59,829 nt of DNA, taken from the NCBI GenBank assembly GCA_947066955.1, contig CAMTAF010000006.1, positions 1 through 59,829 on the forward strand. The letters run 5' to 3'. The notes below the pieces were generated by a model. It was given only the letters and a program-made list of their open reading frames with translations. It had not been told where the DNA came from and ran no database searches. The position numbers and the translations under genes were made by a program. This document shows positions 52,227 through 59,829 of the stretch, in pieces. The stretch's first letter is position 1, and the number at the start of each line of letters is the position of its first letter. The DNA is from an uncultured Hungatella sp. (lineage in GTDB: Bacteria > Bacillota > Clostridia > Lachnospirales > Lachnospiraceae).

Positions 52227-53372
52227 TTAAGACAGCTCAGCCGCTGCCAGAATTGCTGTGATATAGCCTGCGGTATCGGCAAGAGTCGCTCCGGAAACCG
52301 CGTCGATCACTTCCTCAGCAGTCTTTCCTGTCAGCTCCTTAAGCTCGTCGATGGTCTTTCCGTTGACAAACTCCTGGATCGCGTCAAAGTTGGCAGCGAT
52401 CTCCACTGTGGAGCCCGCCTTTTTCATGTTCTCGGAATAGTACTCATTGTTGACTCTCTTGGAACCCAGAACCTTGCCATCCAGGATGCTCCCTCCTTCT
52501 GTGAAGGAAGCGCTGTTGGGAACGCCGATCTGCTCGCTGTCCAGGAACTGGTACTCATCAATGTAGGACAGCACCACATTAGTCCCGTCGGTGAGAGCCG
52601 CTGCAATGGTAAAACACTTTGTGCCGTGGGCGGCTGCCTCCACCACATTCAGGGACAGGGCCGTCACGTCGCCGTCATAAGACACTGCCGGGGTCTCCTT
52701 TGCCGCATCCGCCGCATGGGCGATCACGGACAGGTATCCGGCTGTATCCGCGAGGGTAGCTCCGGAAACCGCATCCAGCACCTCCTCCGGCGTCTTCCCT
52801 GCCAGCTCCATAAGCTCCGCGCTGGTCTTTCCAACCGCAAACTTCTGGATCTGATCAAAATTCACCGCAATCTCCACTGTGGAGCCCGCTTTTTTCATAT
52901 TCTCGGAATAATATGCATTGTTCACTCTCTTGGAAGCAAGGACTTTTCCCTCCGCCACGCTGCCGTCCGCTATAAACGCCTCGCTGTTGGGAACACCGAT
53001 CTGCTCGCTGTCCAAAAACTGATACTCATCGACAAAAGCCGCCACGATGGTGTCGTCCCCGTCAATAACCGCTGTGGCCACGGTAAAGCACTTGTCACCG
53101 TGAGCCGCCCCTTCTACCTGGCCGATCCTCAGCTGAGCTCCGCCCTCTGCTGCCGCCTTCGTCTCGGCCTCAGTGGTCTCCTCCTTGGTAGTCTCCGCCT
53201 CAGTAGTCTCGGCTGCGGTAGTCTCGGCCGCCGTTGTGGTCTCCTGGGCAGTTGTCGGGGCCTCCGTTGTCTGGGCTGCAGTTGTCTCGCCGGCTCCTGA
53301 ACCGGAGCATGCTGTCAGCGACAGGCTGCACGCAAGGATCATGGCCGCTGCCGCCAGATTTCTTTTTTTCAT
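52227..53372 (-). CDS. Lipoprotein with two tandem FMN-binding-like domains
   Basis: A 381-residue lipoprotein, lipobox LSLTACSG (Cys near 22), then a Thr/Glu/Ala-rich linker (TTAAETTEAETT) to about 75 and two homologous domains of about 140 residues. Each has AAHG-KCFT, FxDEYQFLDSEQIGVPNS, GKVLxSKRVNN-YYSENMKKAGSTVEIA and ends in DAVSGATLADTAGY. The D-x2-S-G-A-T pattern matches the ApbE flavinylation motif, so each domain may carry covalent FMN, as in the two-domain PplA of Listeria. An extracellular electron-transfer role is inference. AAGGAGG is before ATG 53372. Confidence 0.78.
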   Translation of the reverse strand: MKKRNLAAAAMILACSLSLTACSGSGAGETTAAQTTEAPTTAQETTTAAETTAAETTEAETTKEETTEAETKAAAEGGAQLRIGQVEGAAHGDKCFTVATAVIDGDDTIVAAFVDEYQFLDSEQIGVPNSEAFIADGSVAEGKVLASKRVNNAYYSENMKKAGSTVEIAVNFDQIQKFAVGKTSAELMELAGKTPEEVLDAVSGATLADTAGYLSVIAHAADAAKETPAVSYDGDVTALSLNVVEAAAHGTKCFTIAAALTDGTNVVLSYIDEYQFLDSEQIGVPNSASFTEGGSILDGKVLGSKRVNNEYYSENMKKAGSTVEIAANFDAIQEFVNGKTIDELKELTGKTAEEVIDAVSGATLADTAGYITAILAAAELS

Positions 53373-53545
53373 AACTTCCTCCTTCTTGTCCACGCTTTCT
53401 GGACATCTTGGTATACCCGCAGGGTATTTCTCCTCCTGATCTGTAATGCCGTGCGGATTACCTGTATACTATATCTCTTTTTCCCCATATATACAAGAAG
53501 AATTTTCTTTCCAAATAAATAAATTTTTTTCTAACATTTCAGATA

Positions 53546-53570
53546 GGTCCGCGCACTTGCTGCGCTGACC
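53546..53570. repeat. Intergenic hairpin between the MerR and lipoprotein genes
   Basis: GGTC-c-GCGCA pairs with TGCGC-t-GACC. After GTACGAAAAC follows a small AGTTG-gc-AACT hairpin. The layout recalls a TAP element with its terminator, but the sequences are too different to include it. Confidence 0.45.
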
Positions 53571-53611
53571 GTACGAAAACATAGTTGCCAACTGTTACAA
53601 TTTTATCATAA

Positions 53612-54442
53612 TTATCCTGCACACACTACAGGGATCTGTATCTCTGTCACAAATTTTGAACAGTCACAGGTCAATCCCTGGTCGATCATGGTGATCTCTT
53701 TTGAAAATCCCGCTGCCTTATAGCCCTGCTCCCTGACATATCCCATGAGCATCCCATAGTACTTTTCGGCCTGCCGGTGGGTTCCCTGAAACCGCAGGGA
53801 TGCGCACAGCTCCTGGGAGAGCTCCAGCGTCCCGCCGCAGAAGCGCTCATCCTCCTCCAAAACCACAAACACCATGTCATAGCTGCCAAAGAGCCCTGCC
53901 TCCAGCCGCTCCTTTGAGATTCCCACTCCCACCTTTCCCAGAAACGCCACCGGTTCTTCATCCTCCAGGCGGCGGATAGAGTACTCTAAATCCAGGTAGG
54001 TCTCCGGCTTCACCTCGGTCCTTAACAGAGCCAGCCTCCTGGGACATGTCCGTATCATGCGGATTTTCTCAAACTCCGAGTGGAGCGCATCCTCCAGCTG
54101 TTCCAGCCGTTTGTCGATCCTCCTCTCTATCCGCTTAAGTTCTTGCTGCCGCCTTTCCACCTCCTGCTTCTGGCGTCTGAGCATCTCCCACATCTTGTCC
54201 GTGTCCCTGCTGTCCAAAAAAGCCCCGATCTCCTCTAAGGGCATGTCCAAAAGCCGCAGATACCGGATAGTATTGAGGCACTCAAACTGCCGGATGCCGT
54301 AGTAGCGGTATCCGGTCTCCTGGTCTGTGTATTCTGGCTTTAAAAGCCCCATTTTGTCATAATGCCTCAGGGTTCCGATGCTGATATGAAAAAGCCTGGA
54401 CACCTCCCCGATCCTAAACAGCTGCTTTCTCTGATCCTCCAT
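53612..54442 (-). CDS. MerR-family regulator with GyrI-like effector domain
   Basis: A 276-residue regulator. HTH FRIGEVSRLFHISIGTLRHYDKMGLLKPEYTDQETGYRYY at 9-48, a long coiled coil (about 90-125), then a GyrI-like drug-binding domain ending CSKFVTEIQIPVV. It resembles BltR/BmrR, which activate efflux genes on binding drugs. I start at 54442 (AGGGGAG upstream), so it overlaps the MATE gene end by 29 bases and is translated with it. Confidence 0.9.
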   Translation of the reverse strand: MEDQRKQLFRIGEVSRLFHISIGTLRHYDKMGLLKPEYTDQETGYRYYGIRQFECLNTIRYLRLLDMPLEEIGAFLDSRDTDKMWEMLRRQKQEVERRQQELKRIERRIDKRLEQLEDALHSEFEKIRMIRTCPRRLALLRTEVKPETYLDLEYSIRRLEDEEPVAFLGKVGVGISKERLEAGLFGSYDMVFVVLEEDERFCGGTLELSQELCASLRFQGTHRQAEKYYGMLMGYVREQGYKAAGFSKEITMIDQGLTCDCSKFVTEIQIPVVCAG

Positions 54443-55766
54443 GTTTTCTCCCCTCATATAAAACATACAAAAGGGTGTAGGCGGCCATAATGCCGGAGAC
54501 AATGGGGGCGATCCTTCCCAGCATCCCCAGATCGTCGGCAAAATATCTGCCAAACAGATACACCATGGGGATTCTCAGAACCAGGGCCCCCGCGCTGCAG
54601 CTCACCATGGTCCACAGGGTCTTTGCCCTGCCGTTGAGATACCCGTTTAGGCAGAACACCATGGCCACCATGATGTAGTCGTAGCTGCAGGACCGGAAAA
54701 AGGGCACTCCCGCGGCAATGATCTCCTGGTCCTTTGTAAAGGCCCCGATCATGGTCTCAGGGCTTGTCTGGGCCCAGATCCAGAACAGCACCGACACCCC
54801 CACCGCAAAGCTCATGCTGTACCACAGGGCTCTTCTGGCCCTCTCCGGCTTCCCGCCCCCCATGTTCTGTGCCGTGACAGCGGCAAGAGCGTTGGCCATG
54901 GATGTAGCTGTCAGCATGGCAAACACGTCATATTTGCTTCCGATTCCCACAACCGACGCGGCAAAGACGCCGCAGCTGTTCATGACGGTCATCAGATACA
55001 AAAATGAAATCCTCACCATCAATTCCTGGAACGAGATGGGTATTCCCACCTTCGCCAGCTCCCCGGCAAGCTTTCTATGTACCTTAAAGGACGACAGACG
55101 AAAGTCAAACACAAACTCATTTTTCCTTAAATACCATACCGCCGCGGCCATGCTCACCCCCTGAGAGACCACTGTGGCCAGGGCCGTGCCCGTCACGCCC
55201 ATATCCCCGTACCGCACCAGCACAAAGTCCAGCACAATATTCAGCCCACAGGCAACGGCGACAAACGCCATGGGCCTTCTGGAATCCCCGTATCCCCGGA
55301 GGATGGCGCTGATGGAGTTGTACCCGCAGATAAAAAAATTGCCCCAGGCGCAGATGGCCACATAGAGCATTGTCAACTCAAAGGACTCCTTTGGTGTGTT
55401 GAGAAGCCTGAGGAGAGGCGCCTCAAAGACCAGCATCAGCCCTGTGAGGATCAGGGCAAACGCGGAAAACACCGTCAGCGTGGTCCCTATGGCCTTTTTC
55501 ACTGTCTCATAATCCTTCTGCCCCATGTATCTGCCGATCACAATGGTGCTCCCCAGGGTCAGGCCCGAGGACAGGCTGGTGACGATCTGGGTAACCTGGG
55601 TGCCCGTGGACACCGCTGCCACGCTCCTGGCGTCGCAGTATTTCCCCACAACAAACAGATCCACAGCCCCATACAGGGATTGAAGGATATTGGCCAGCAA
55701 AAACGGTATGGCAAATACACACAGAGAGGACAACAGATTTCCCTCTGTAAGATCCTGCTGTTTCAT
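54414..55766 (-). CDS. MATE family efflux transporter
   Basis: A 450-residue, 12-helix multidrug/sodium antiporter: LCVFAIPFLLANILQSLYGAVDLFVVGKY at the start, GTQVTQIVTSLSSGLTLGSTIVIGRYMGQ, and the repeat in the second half, YDVFAMLTATSMANALAAVTAQNMGGG. The start at 55766 has AAAGGGG upstream. It is probably controlled by the MerR regulator from the promoter at 55811. Confidence 0.93.
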   Translation of the reverse strand: MKQQDLTEGNLLSSLCVFAIPFLLANILQSLYGAVDLFVVGKYCDARSVAAVSTGTQVTQIVTSLSSGLTLGSTIVIGRYMGQKDYETVKKAIGTTLTVFSAFALILTGLMLVFEAPLLRLLNTPKESFELTMLYVAICAWGNFFICGYNSISAILRGYGDSRRPMAFVAVACGLNIVLDFVLVRYGDMGVTGTALATVVSQGVSMAAAVWYLRKNEFVFDFRLSSFKVHRKLAGELAKVGIPISFQELMVRISFLYLMTVMNSCGVFAASVVGIGSKYDVFAMLTATSMANALAAVTAQNMGGGKPERARRALWYSMSFAVGVSVLFWIWAQTSPETMIGAFTKDQEIIAAGVPFFRSCSYDYIMVAMVFCLNGYLNGRAKTLWTMVSCSAGALVLRIPMVYLFGRYFADDLGMLGRIAPIVSGIMAAYTLLYVLYEGRKHGGSEKAAV

Positions 55767-55810
55767 AAAAAATCCCCTTTCTTCCACACGGAACTCTCTT
55801 GCTGTGTCCT

Positions 55811-55841
55811 ACTATAATGTCTGCAGCTGTTGTAGAGTCAA
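55811..55841 (-). promoter_or_regulatory. MerR-type promoter of the MATE-merR unit
   Basis: Minus strand TTGACT (55836-55841), a 19-base spacer instead of 17, then TATAGT (55811-55816). The spacer CTACAACAGCTGCAGACAT is partly dyadic. The overlong spacer is the hallmark of MerR activators, which twist it to fit polymerase. Confidence 0.85.
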
Positions 55842-55891
55842 GGGGACTTTTTCCTGTGCAGTGACATGTCCGCTGCCGGGACGCATGAGGG

Positions 55892-56290
55892 TTACTGCTC
55901 CGAGAAGCCCTCGATCAGGCTGACAGCGCCGCAGATCACAGGATAGTGGCTGTCGTATTCGCTCCTGTCCGCCATCTTGAACTTGTAGTATTTTCCCTCT
56001 TTTATCTCGTTGTACACGCCTTCCACCTCAAGACGTTCGTTCAACGCCTTTTTATTGATCTCATAGATCGCTTCCCTGCCATCCCGGTCCTCTGTGCGGA
56101 TGACGTAGACATCTTTCCCGTCTATCTGGGAAACCGCCTTCTCCACCACCTGGATCTCCACCATCCAGGTATCGTCACGGGGCGCATCCCTCCTGGGTAT
56201 GACAGAGAGCACTGCCACGATCACGATCAGTGCCACCCCTCCAAGGATGTACTTCATCCCTGACTTGATAAATCCGCCTTCTGCGTTCAT
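55892..56290 (-). CDS. Single-pass membrane protein of unknown function
   Basis: A 132-residue protein with one helix near residues 15-32 (YILGGVALIVIVAVLSVI) and an outer charged domain (VVEKAVSQIDGKDVYVIRTEDRDGREAIYEI). I recognise no family. The start at 56290 follows GGGAGGAG by 11 bases. Confidence 0.65.
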   Translation of the reverse strand: MNAEGGFIKSGMKYILGGVALIVIVAVLSVIPRRDAPRDDTWMVEIQVVEKAVSQIDGKDVYVIRTEDRDGREAIYEINKKALNERLEVEGVYNEIKEGKYYKFKMADRSEYDSHYPVICGAVSLIEGFSEQ

Positions 56291-56345
56291 CTCCCGCTCC
56301 ACTCCTCCCTCATGCCTGTCATGGCATCCCATTCTTCTTTTATTC

Positions 56346-56414
56346 TTCCTATATAATGATGCATAATAATGCCAGGGTCAAAAGGTCATATACCCCAACA
56401 TCATTATATAGGAA
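56346..56414. repeat. 16-bp inverted repeat with paired -10 boxes
   Basis: TTCCTATATAATGATG (56346-56361) is repeated exactly inverted at 56399-56414, 37 bases apart; GCATAATAATGC lies inside. Each arm contains TATAAT pointing inwards. The right arm with TTACAA (56425-56430, minus strand, 16-base spacer) could be the promoter of the 55892-56290 gene. Confidence 0.6.
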
Positions 56415-56445
56415 AGGTCAGGTCTTGTAAAGATATAACGCAGCC

Positions 56446-58842
56446 TCATTGTGGGAACCCTTCCTTTGAAATATAGGGTTCTGCCCATAACTTCTCCCCG
56501 TCCGTCTCCACAATAACCGCCCCGCTCTCCTCTGTCACATACCGCAAAATTCCCGCTTCCTCCAGTCGTCTCACTGTCTCCGGCGCAGGGTGGCCGTATC
56601 GGTTGCCTTCCCCGCAGGAGATCACCGCCACCTTAGGCTGGATTCTTTGGAGAAATTCCTCCTCCGTGGAGTAGGCAGACCCGTGGTGAGCCACTTTCAG
56701 CACCTGAACCTTGGGTTTCTCACCGTATTCCAGCCACTTTCGCTCTCCCTCCCCGCTCATGTCCCCTGTGAGCAAAATGCCTGCCCTGCCGTACTGTACA
56801 TGAAGAAGAAGGGAATGGTCGTTTTTGTCCCCCGCCGTCCCTGTCTGCTCCTCCTCCCCGGAGTACAGACAGCAGATCTCCAGCCCGTTCCGCCAAATAC
56901 GGTCTCCCCTCTTCATCCACGCCACCGCTGCCCCGTGCTTCCTGGCCTCCCGCTCCAGTTCCCCGTAGATCTCATGGGTTCCGTCCCTGCCGAGCCAGGG
57001 GAGCACCAGGTTTTTCACCCTGATCCCTCTGTCCTCCTCCAGAAGCTGGCGGATCCCTGATATGTGGTCCTGATCCCCGTGGCTGACAATGGCATAGTCC
57101 ACCTGCCCTATGCCCTGGCTCTTTAAAAACGGTTCCAACACCTGGCTCCCCAGCTCTCTCCTGTCCGTGCTCCCCCCGTCCACCAGGATTACCAGATCCT
57201 CTGTGCAGACGCAGATCCCGTCCCCCTGCCCCACGTCCAGAAAGGTCATTGTCAGCCCTTTTCGGGGAACCGGAAACATGAGGACAGCCAGACTTCCCGC
57301 CGCAAAGAGGGCCAGCGCCCCTGTTCTTTTCAGTCCTGAGCCTCTTTCCTTCTCAGCTCCATCCTTGTCCGCTTTCTCCGCGAAAATCCCCATCGCTGCC
57401 AGAAAAATCACCCAGCCCAGGGCGTAAATCCCCATCTGCCAGTTTTTCGGCCTCCCTGTCACAATCGCCGACCAGGGAAGGGACTGAACTTTCTCACAGA
57501 TCCACTGGTAAAACTCCAGCACATAATGCCCCGTCCCCACCGCCGCGGTCCCCAGTCCCAGGGACAGGCTTCCTGCCGCTGTGCCCAGAAGCCCGGACAG
57601 CAGCACATAGGACATAAGGGGGATGACCACCAGATTCAAGACGATCCCATAGGGAGGATATTCAAAATAATGATACAGGATCACGGGGCATGTAGCCAGC
57701 TGGATCACCGCCCCTGCCATCAGGGTCTTGTGATAGCCCCTCTCTGCCCCTGTCCATTTTTCCACAACAGGCTCTGCCAGCCCCAGGGCCAGCACTGCCC
57801 CAAAGGACAGCTGAAAACCGGCCTGGAACAACAGCGTAGGAGACAAAATCAGCAGTGCCAGGCCGCTGACCCCCAAAGCTGTCCTCAGGTCATAAGTCCT
57901 TCCCAGACACACTGCCGTCATCTGCATCAGGGCCATGATCACTGCCCGGACCACGCTGGCAGAGATCCCCGGACCTCCTGCCAGCACCCCGTAGCCTATT
58001 GTCACGGCGCCTCCCAAGAACCCGCTGCCCATTGGCCCCAACCCGATTTTCCTGAAAATTCCGAAAGCCCCAAGACCGATCATGGAGATATGAAGCCCGC
58101 TGACAGCCAGCAGATGGGCGATGCCGTTTTTCTGATACAGCTCCCTTATGTCGGCGGAGAGCCTGGATTTCTCCCCCAGCACCATGGCCCGGAAGATCCC
58201 TCTGTCCTTTTCCGTGCATATGGAGTCCAGAACTCTCCCGGCATGGTTTTGAATCCTGCGGATCGCCTCAGGGAAAGGCAGGCTGTCCCTGGAACAGATC
58301 TCCAGACTTTTTCCGTAGAAGCGGCCTTCAATCCCCAGGGCGTGATAGTATTTTTCAAAATCAAATTCGCCGGGATTGCGGGCTCTGTCAAAGAGGTCCA
58401 GCTCTCCTGTCAGCCGAAGCTCCATGCCGATCTTCAGCTCTGTATCCTGCTCATCCACATATGCCAGCACGGCCCCGAAGGTCTCCCTCCTCCCCTCTGC
58501 CTCAAAGGCCACGCCTTTTAATTCCAGAGTCAGTCCTTGTCCGCTCTTTCGTTCCTGAATTCCCCAAACAGTCCCCCAAAGCTCCACAGTCTCCCCTTTC
58601 ACCGTCTCCGCGGTCTGCCGGCACTCCTCCCAGGACTTAAAATCCATCCTGACCCACAAAAATCCCCACAGGCAAAAAACAGGCAGAAGCCACCATATCA
58701 GGCTCCTGCCGTCTTTCTTCCACAGGTAACAGACCCCAGCCGTCAAAATGGCCAGGATCCCTACTGTCCACACCACAGGCAGCAGAGCCAATACCTCTCC
58801 AAGTACGAATCCCCCTGCTAAGTATTCCAGTGGTCGTTTCAT
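56446..58842 (-). CDS. comEC: DNA internalisation competence protein ComEC/Rec2
   Basis: A 798-residue protein. N-terminal helices and OB-fold domain DUF4131 (to about 220), the Competence membrane domain (NGIAHLLAVSGLHISMIGLGAFG near 235, later GYGVLAGGPGISASVVRA), and the C-terminal metallo-beta-lactamase domain FLDVGQGDGICVCT, SHGDQDHISGI, VLKVAHHGSAYSTEEEF. It forms the DNA channel in natural transformation. Other competence genes are outside the window. Confidence 0.95.
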   Translation of the reverse strand: MKRPLEYLAGGFVLGEVLALLPVVWTVGILAILTAGVCYLWKKDGRSLIWWLLPVFCLWGFLWVRMDFKSWEECRQTAETVKGETVELWGTVWGIQERKSGQGLTLELKGVAFEAEGRRETFGAVLAYVDEQDTELKIGMELRLTGELDLFDRARNPGEFDFEKYYHALGIEGRFYGKSLEICSRDSLPFPEAIRRIQNHAGRVLDSICTEKDRGIFRAMVLGEKSRLSADIRELYQKNGIAHLLAVSGLHISMIGLGAFGIFRKIGLGPMGSGFLGGAVTIGYGVLAGGPGISASVVRAVIMALMQMTAVCLGRTYDLRTALGVSGLALLILSPTLLFQAGFQLSFGAVLALGLAEPVVEKWTGAERGYHKTLMAGAVIQLATCPVILYHYFEYPPYGIVLNLVVIPLMSYVLLSGLLGTAAGSLSLGLGTAAVGTGHYVLEFYQWICEKVQSLPWSAIVTGRPKNWQMGIYALGWVIFLAAMGIFAEKADKDGAEKERGSGLKRTGALALFAAGSLAVLMFPVPRKGLTMTFLDVGQGDGICVCTEDLVILVDGGSTDRRELGSQVLEPFLKSQGIGQVDYAIVSHGDQDHISGIRQLLEEDRGIRVKNLVLPWLGRDGTHEIYGELEREARKHGAAVAWMKRGDRIWRNGLEICCLYSGEEEQTGTAGDKNDHSLLLHVQYGRAGILLTGDMSGEGERKWLEYGEKPKVQVLKVAHHGSAYSTEEEFLQRIQPKVAVISCGEGNRYGHPAPETVRRLEEAGILRYVTEESGAVIVETDGEKLWAEPYISKEGFPQ

Positions 58843-58850
58843 ATTCTGTT

Positions 58851-59777
58851 TTACTCTTCTCCAATCTCCAGATTCCTCTCAAACTGCGTGTTCAATGACA
58901 CCACATCCCGAAACATCACATCCTGAGAGCCGTTGATGGTGATCTGGACCTTGCTGACACTGGAGATCTCTGACAGCGAGTTGACGATGGAATAGATCGG
59001 AATATACTCGTTGACTTCCAGTGTGTTGTTTAAAAAGGTAGAATCAAAATTAATATAACAAATGTTTTCATTGAGGGACACATTGAGCAGCTTGGTCCCC
59101 TCCGGCAGAGTCCTGTAATGCCCTGCCGTCTGAGGGCCTCTGATCAGTTCCTCTACAATCAGCCTCTCCCTGGAGGTGTTGATGCTGTGAACCACCTCCC
59201 TGCTCTCCTCCACCAGCCGTCCTCCGGTCTCATCGGCGAAAAACAGCTTCAGCTGGCTCTTCTCGTAGGAGTTGATGTCGCTGATGCCCTCGATAAAATC
59301 CGAATCAGAGAGCATCCCCACCGGGTTTCCGTAGGAGTCCAACAGGGGCTGGTCTGCCACGTAGATGCTGATATAATCGATCCCCTGAATCTGGGTCATG
59401 GTCTTGGTCAGGGCCGCTCTGCACAGAATCTCCCTGGTGGCGCTCATATTCACCCTGCTGCCGTACCCTGCGTCAAAGTAGAGGAACAGTACCTGGTCTT
59501 CCTGCCGGTAGCCCAGATACCCCACCTTGTCCGACAGGGCCACCTGACTGTCCACATCATTGGGAACATTGAGGAACTGGTTCATCAGCTCTTCAATCAG
59601 CCCCTCCTGATCCCTTGTCTCCGTATTATATTCCTGAGGCGCCAGCCTTGTCATGGAAGAATTGAGGTAATAGATCCTGTAGATCCCCTCAGGCTTTGTC
59701 TCAGGTTCCTTTTCTCTGCTGCATCCTGCTGCCGCCATGGTCGCCAGAAGGAGCAGCAGCCATAATTTCTTTCCCAT
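58851..59777 (-). CDS. gerM: GerMN-domain spore lipoprotein (GerM-like)
   Basis: A 308-residue lipoprotein, lipobox MAAAGCS (Cys near 19). Two GerMN domains follow, the first about 30-165 (YRIYYLNSSMTRLAPQEYNT) and the second about 175-300 (KLFFADETGGRLVEESREV, LIVEELIRGPQTAGHYRTLPEGTKLLNV, CYINFDSTFLNN). GerM stabilises the engulfment and SpoIIIA complexes in Bacillus. I start at 59777 (MGKKLWLLLLLATM) after AAAGGCGG. Confidence 0.9.
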   Translation of the reverse strand: MGKKLWLLLLLATMAAAGCSREKEPETKPEGIYRIYYLNSSMTRLAPQEYNTETRDQEGLIEELMNQFLNVPNDVDSQVALSDKVGYLGYRQEDQVLFLYFDAGYGSRVNMSATREILCRAALTKTMTQIQGIDYISIYVADQPLLDSYGNPVGMLSDSDFIEGISDINSYEKSQLKLFFADETGGRLVEESREVVHSINTSRERLIVEELIRGPQTAGHYRTLPEGTKLLNVSLNENICYINFDSTFLNNTLEVNEYIPIYSIVNSLSEISSVSKVQITINGSQDVMFRDVVSLNTQFERNLEIGEE

Positions 59778-59829
59778 CTTTATAAACCGCCTTTCTGCGA
59801 AAGGCACCGATGGGGTTATGAAACCCGCA

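Noticed and set aside
53520..53611. Thirteenth TAP element
   Set aside because: A hairpin followed by GTACGAAAAC and a small second hairpin resembles the layout, but none of the constant sequences is present.

Overview
The window reads as chromosome of a spore-forming, low-oxygen Gram-positive of the class Clostridia, most likely family Lachnospiraceae (an Enterocloster/Clostridium XIVa-like genome). The grounds are strong AAAGGAGG ribosome sites, the sporulation genes spoIIP, gpr and gerM, IreB, DUF1292, a single-chain bacterial GlyRS, CIRCE/HrcA control, RNase J and a fairly high G+C content. The genus is inference. No rRNA, tRNA or CRISPR array was recognised.

Layout. 1-4.6 kb (+): a small catabolic block with an MmgE/PrpD-family enzyme, a TAXI lipoprotein receptor and a fused TRAP permease. 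A hairpin-plus-leader-ORF segment precedes the permease, and part of it recurs before the enzyme gene. 4.7-24.6 kb (mostly -): housekeeping genes glyS, recO, era, an M16C protease, the tRNA wobble pair trhP-like/trmR, rnj, fur, DUF1292, ruvX, ireB, mtaB, an HPr-like protein, and the thiI-cysteine desulfurase-rsmE-prmA group. 24.7-35.3 kb: accessory region with an AT-rich two-gene island (retropepsin-like protein plus a small partner), a PTS EIIC with an RpiR regulator, an AAA ATPase, an intact IS1182-family element, a DUF445 gene broken by a stop codon, a cell-wall-binding secreted protein and a 5'-truncated AlbA/winged-helix gene. 35.3-59.8 kb: a transglutaminase-like protein, proC, hrcA-grpE-dnaK-dnaJ, a 3D-domain protein, hemW, lepA, spoIIP, gpr, rpsT, holA, an alkyltransferase-like protein without its cysteine, a duplicated flavinylation-motif lipoprotein, a MATE/MerR efflux pair, comEC and gerM.

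The most interesting signal is not a protein. At least twelve copies or fragments of one intergenic element (called TAP here, for terminator-abutting palindrome) are scattered between genes. Read in one orientation, a full copy has: a first hairpin ending CCCCCTACTCG; the constant linker CCGCGCC; an outer stem whose sequence differs between copies but stays paired; an inner hairpin placed asymmetrically just after the left arm; a pyrimidine-rich strand; and the constant right end CGTGTGCATAAAA. In almost every copy that right end runs straight into a Rho-independent terminator hairpin; in one copy an IS sits there instead. Orientation relative to genes varies, but orientation relative to the terminator does not. 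A triple array of it lies between ireB and ruvX, which are normally adjacent.

How the genes work together: trmR and the U32 gene overlap and probably act together in wobble-uridine modification. The cysteine desulfurase probably supplies sulfur to ThiI. HrcA/CIRCE controls the chaperone operon, with a long hairpin between dnaK and dnaJ. The MerR regulator probably controls its own MATE pump from a promoter with a 19-bp spacer.
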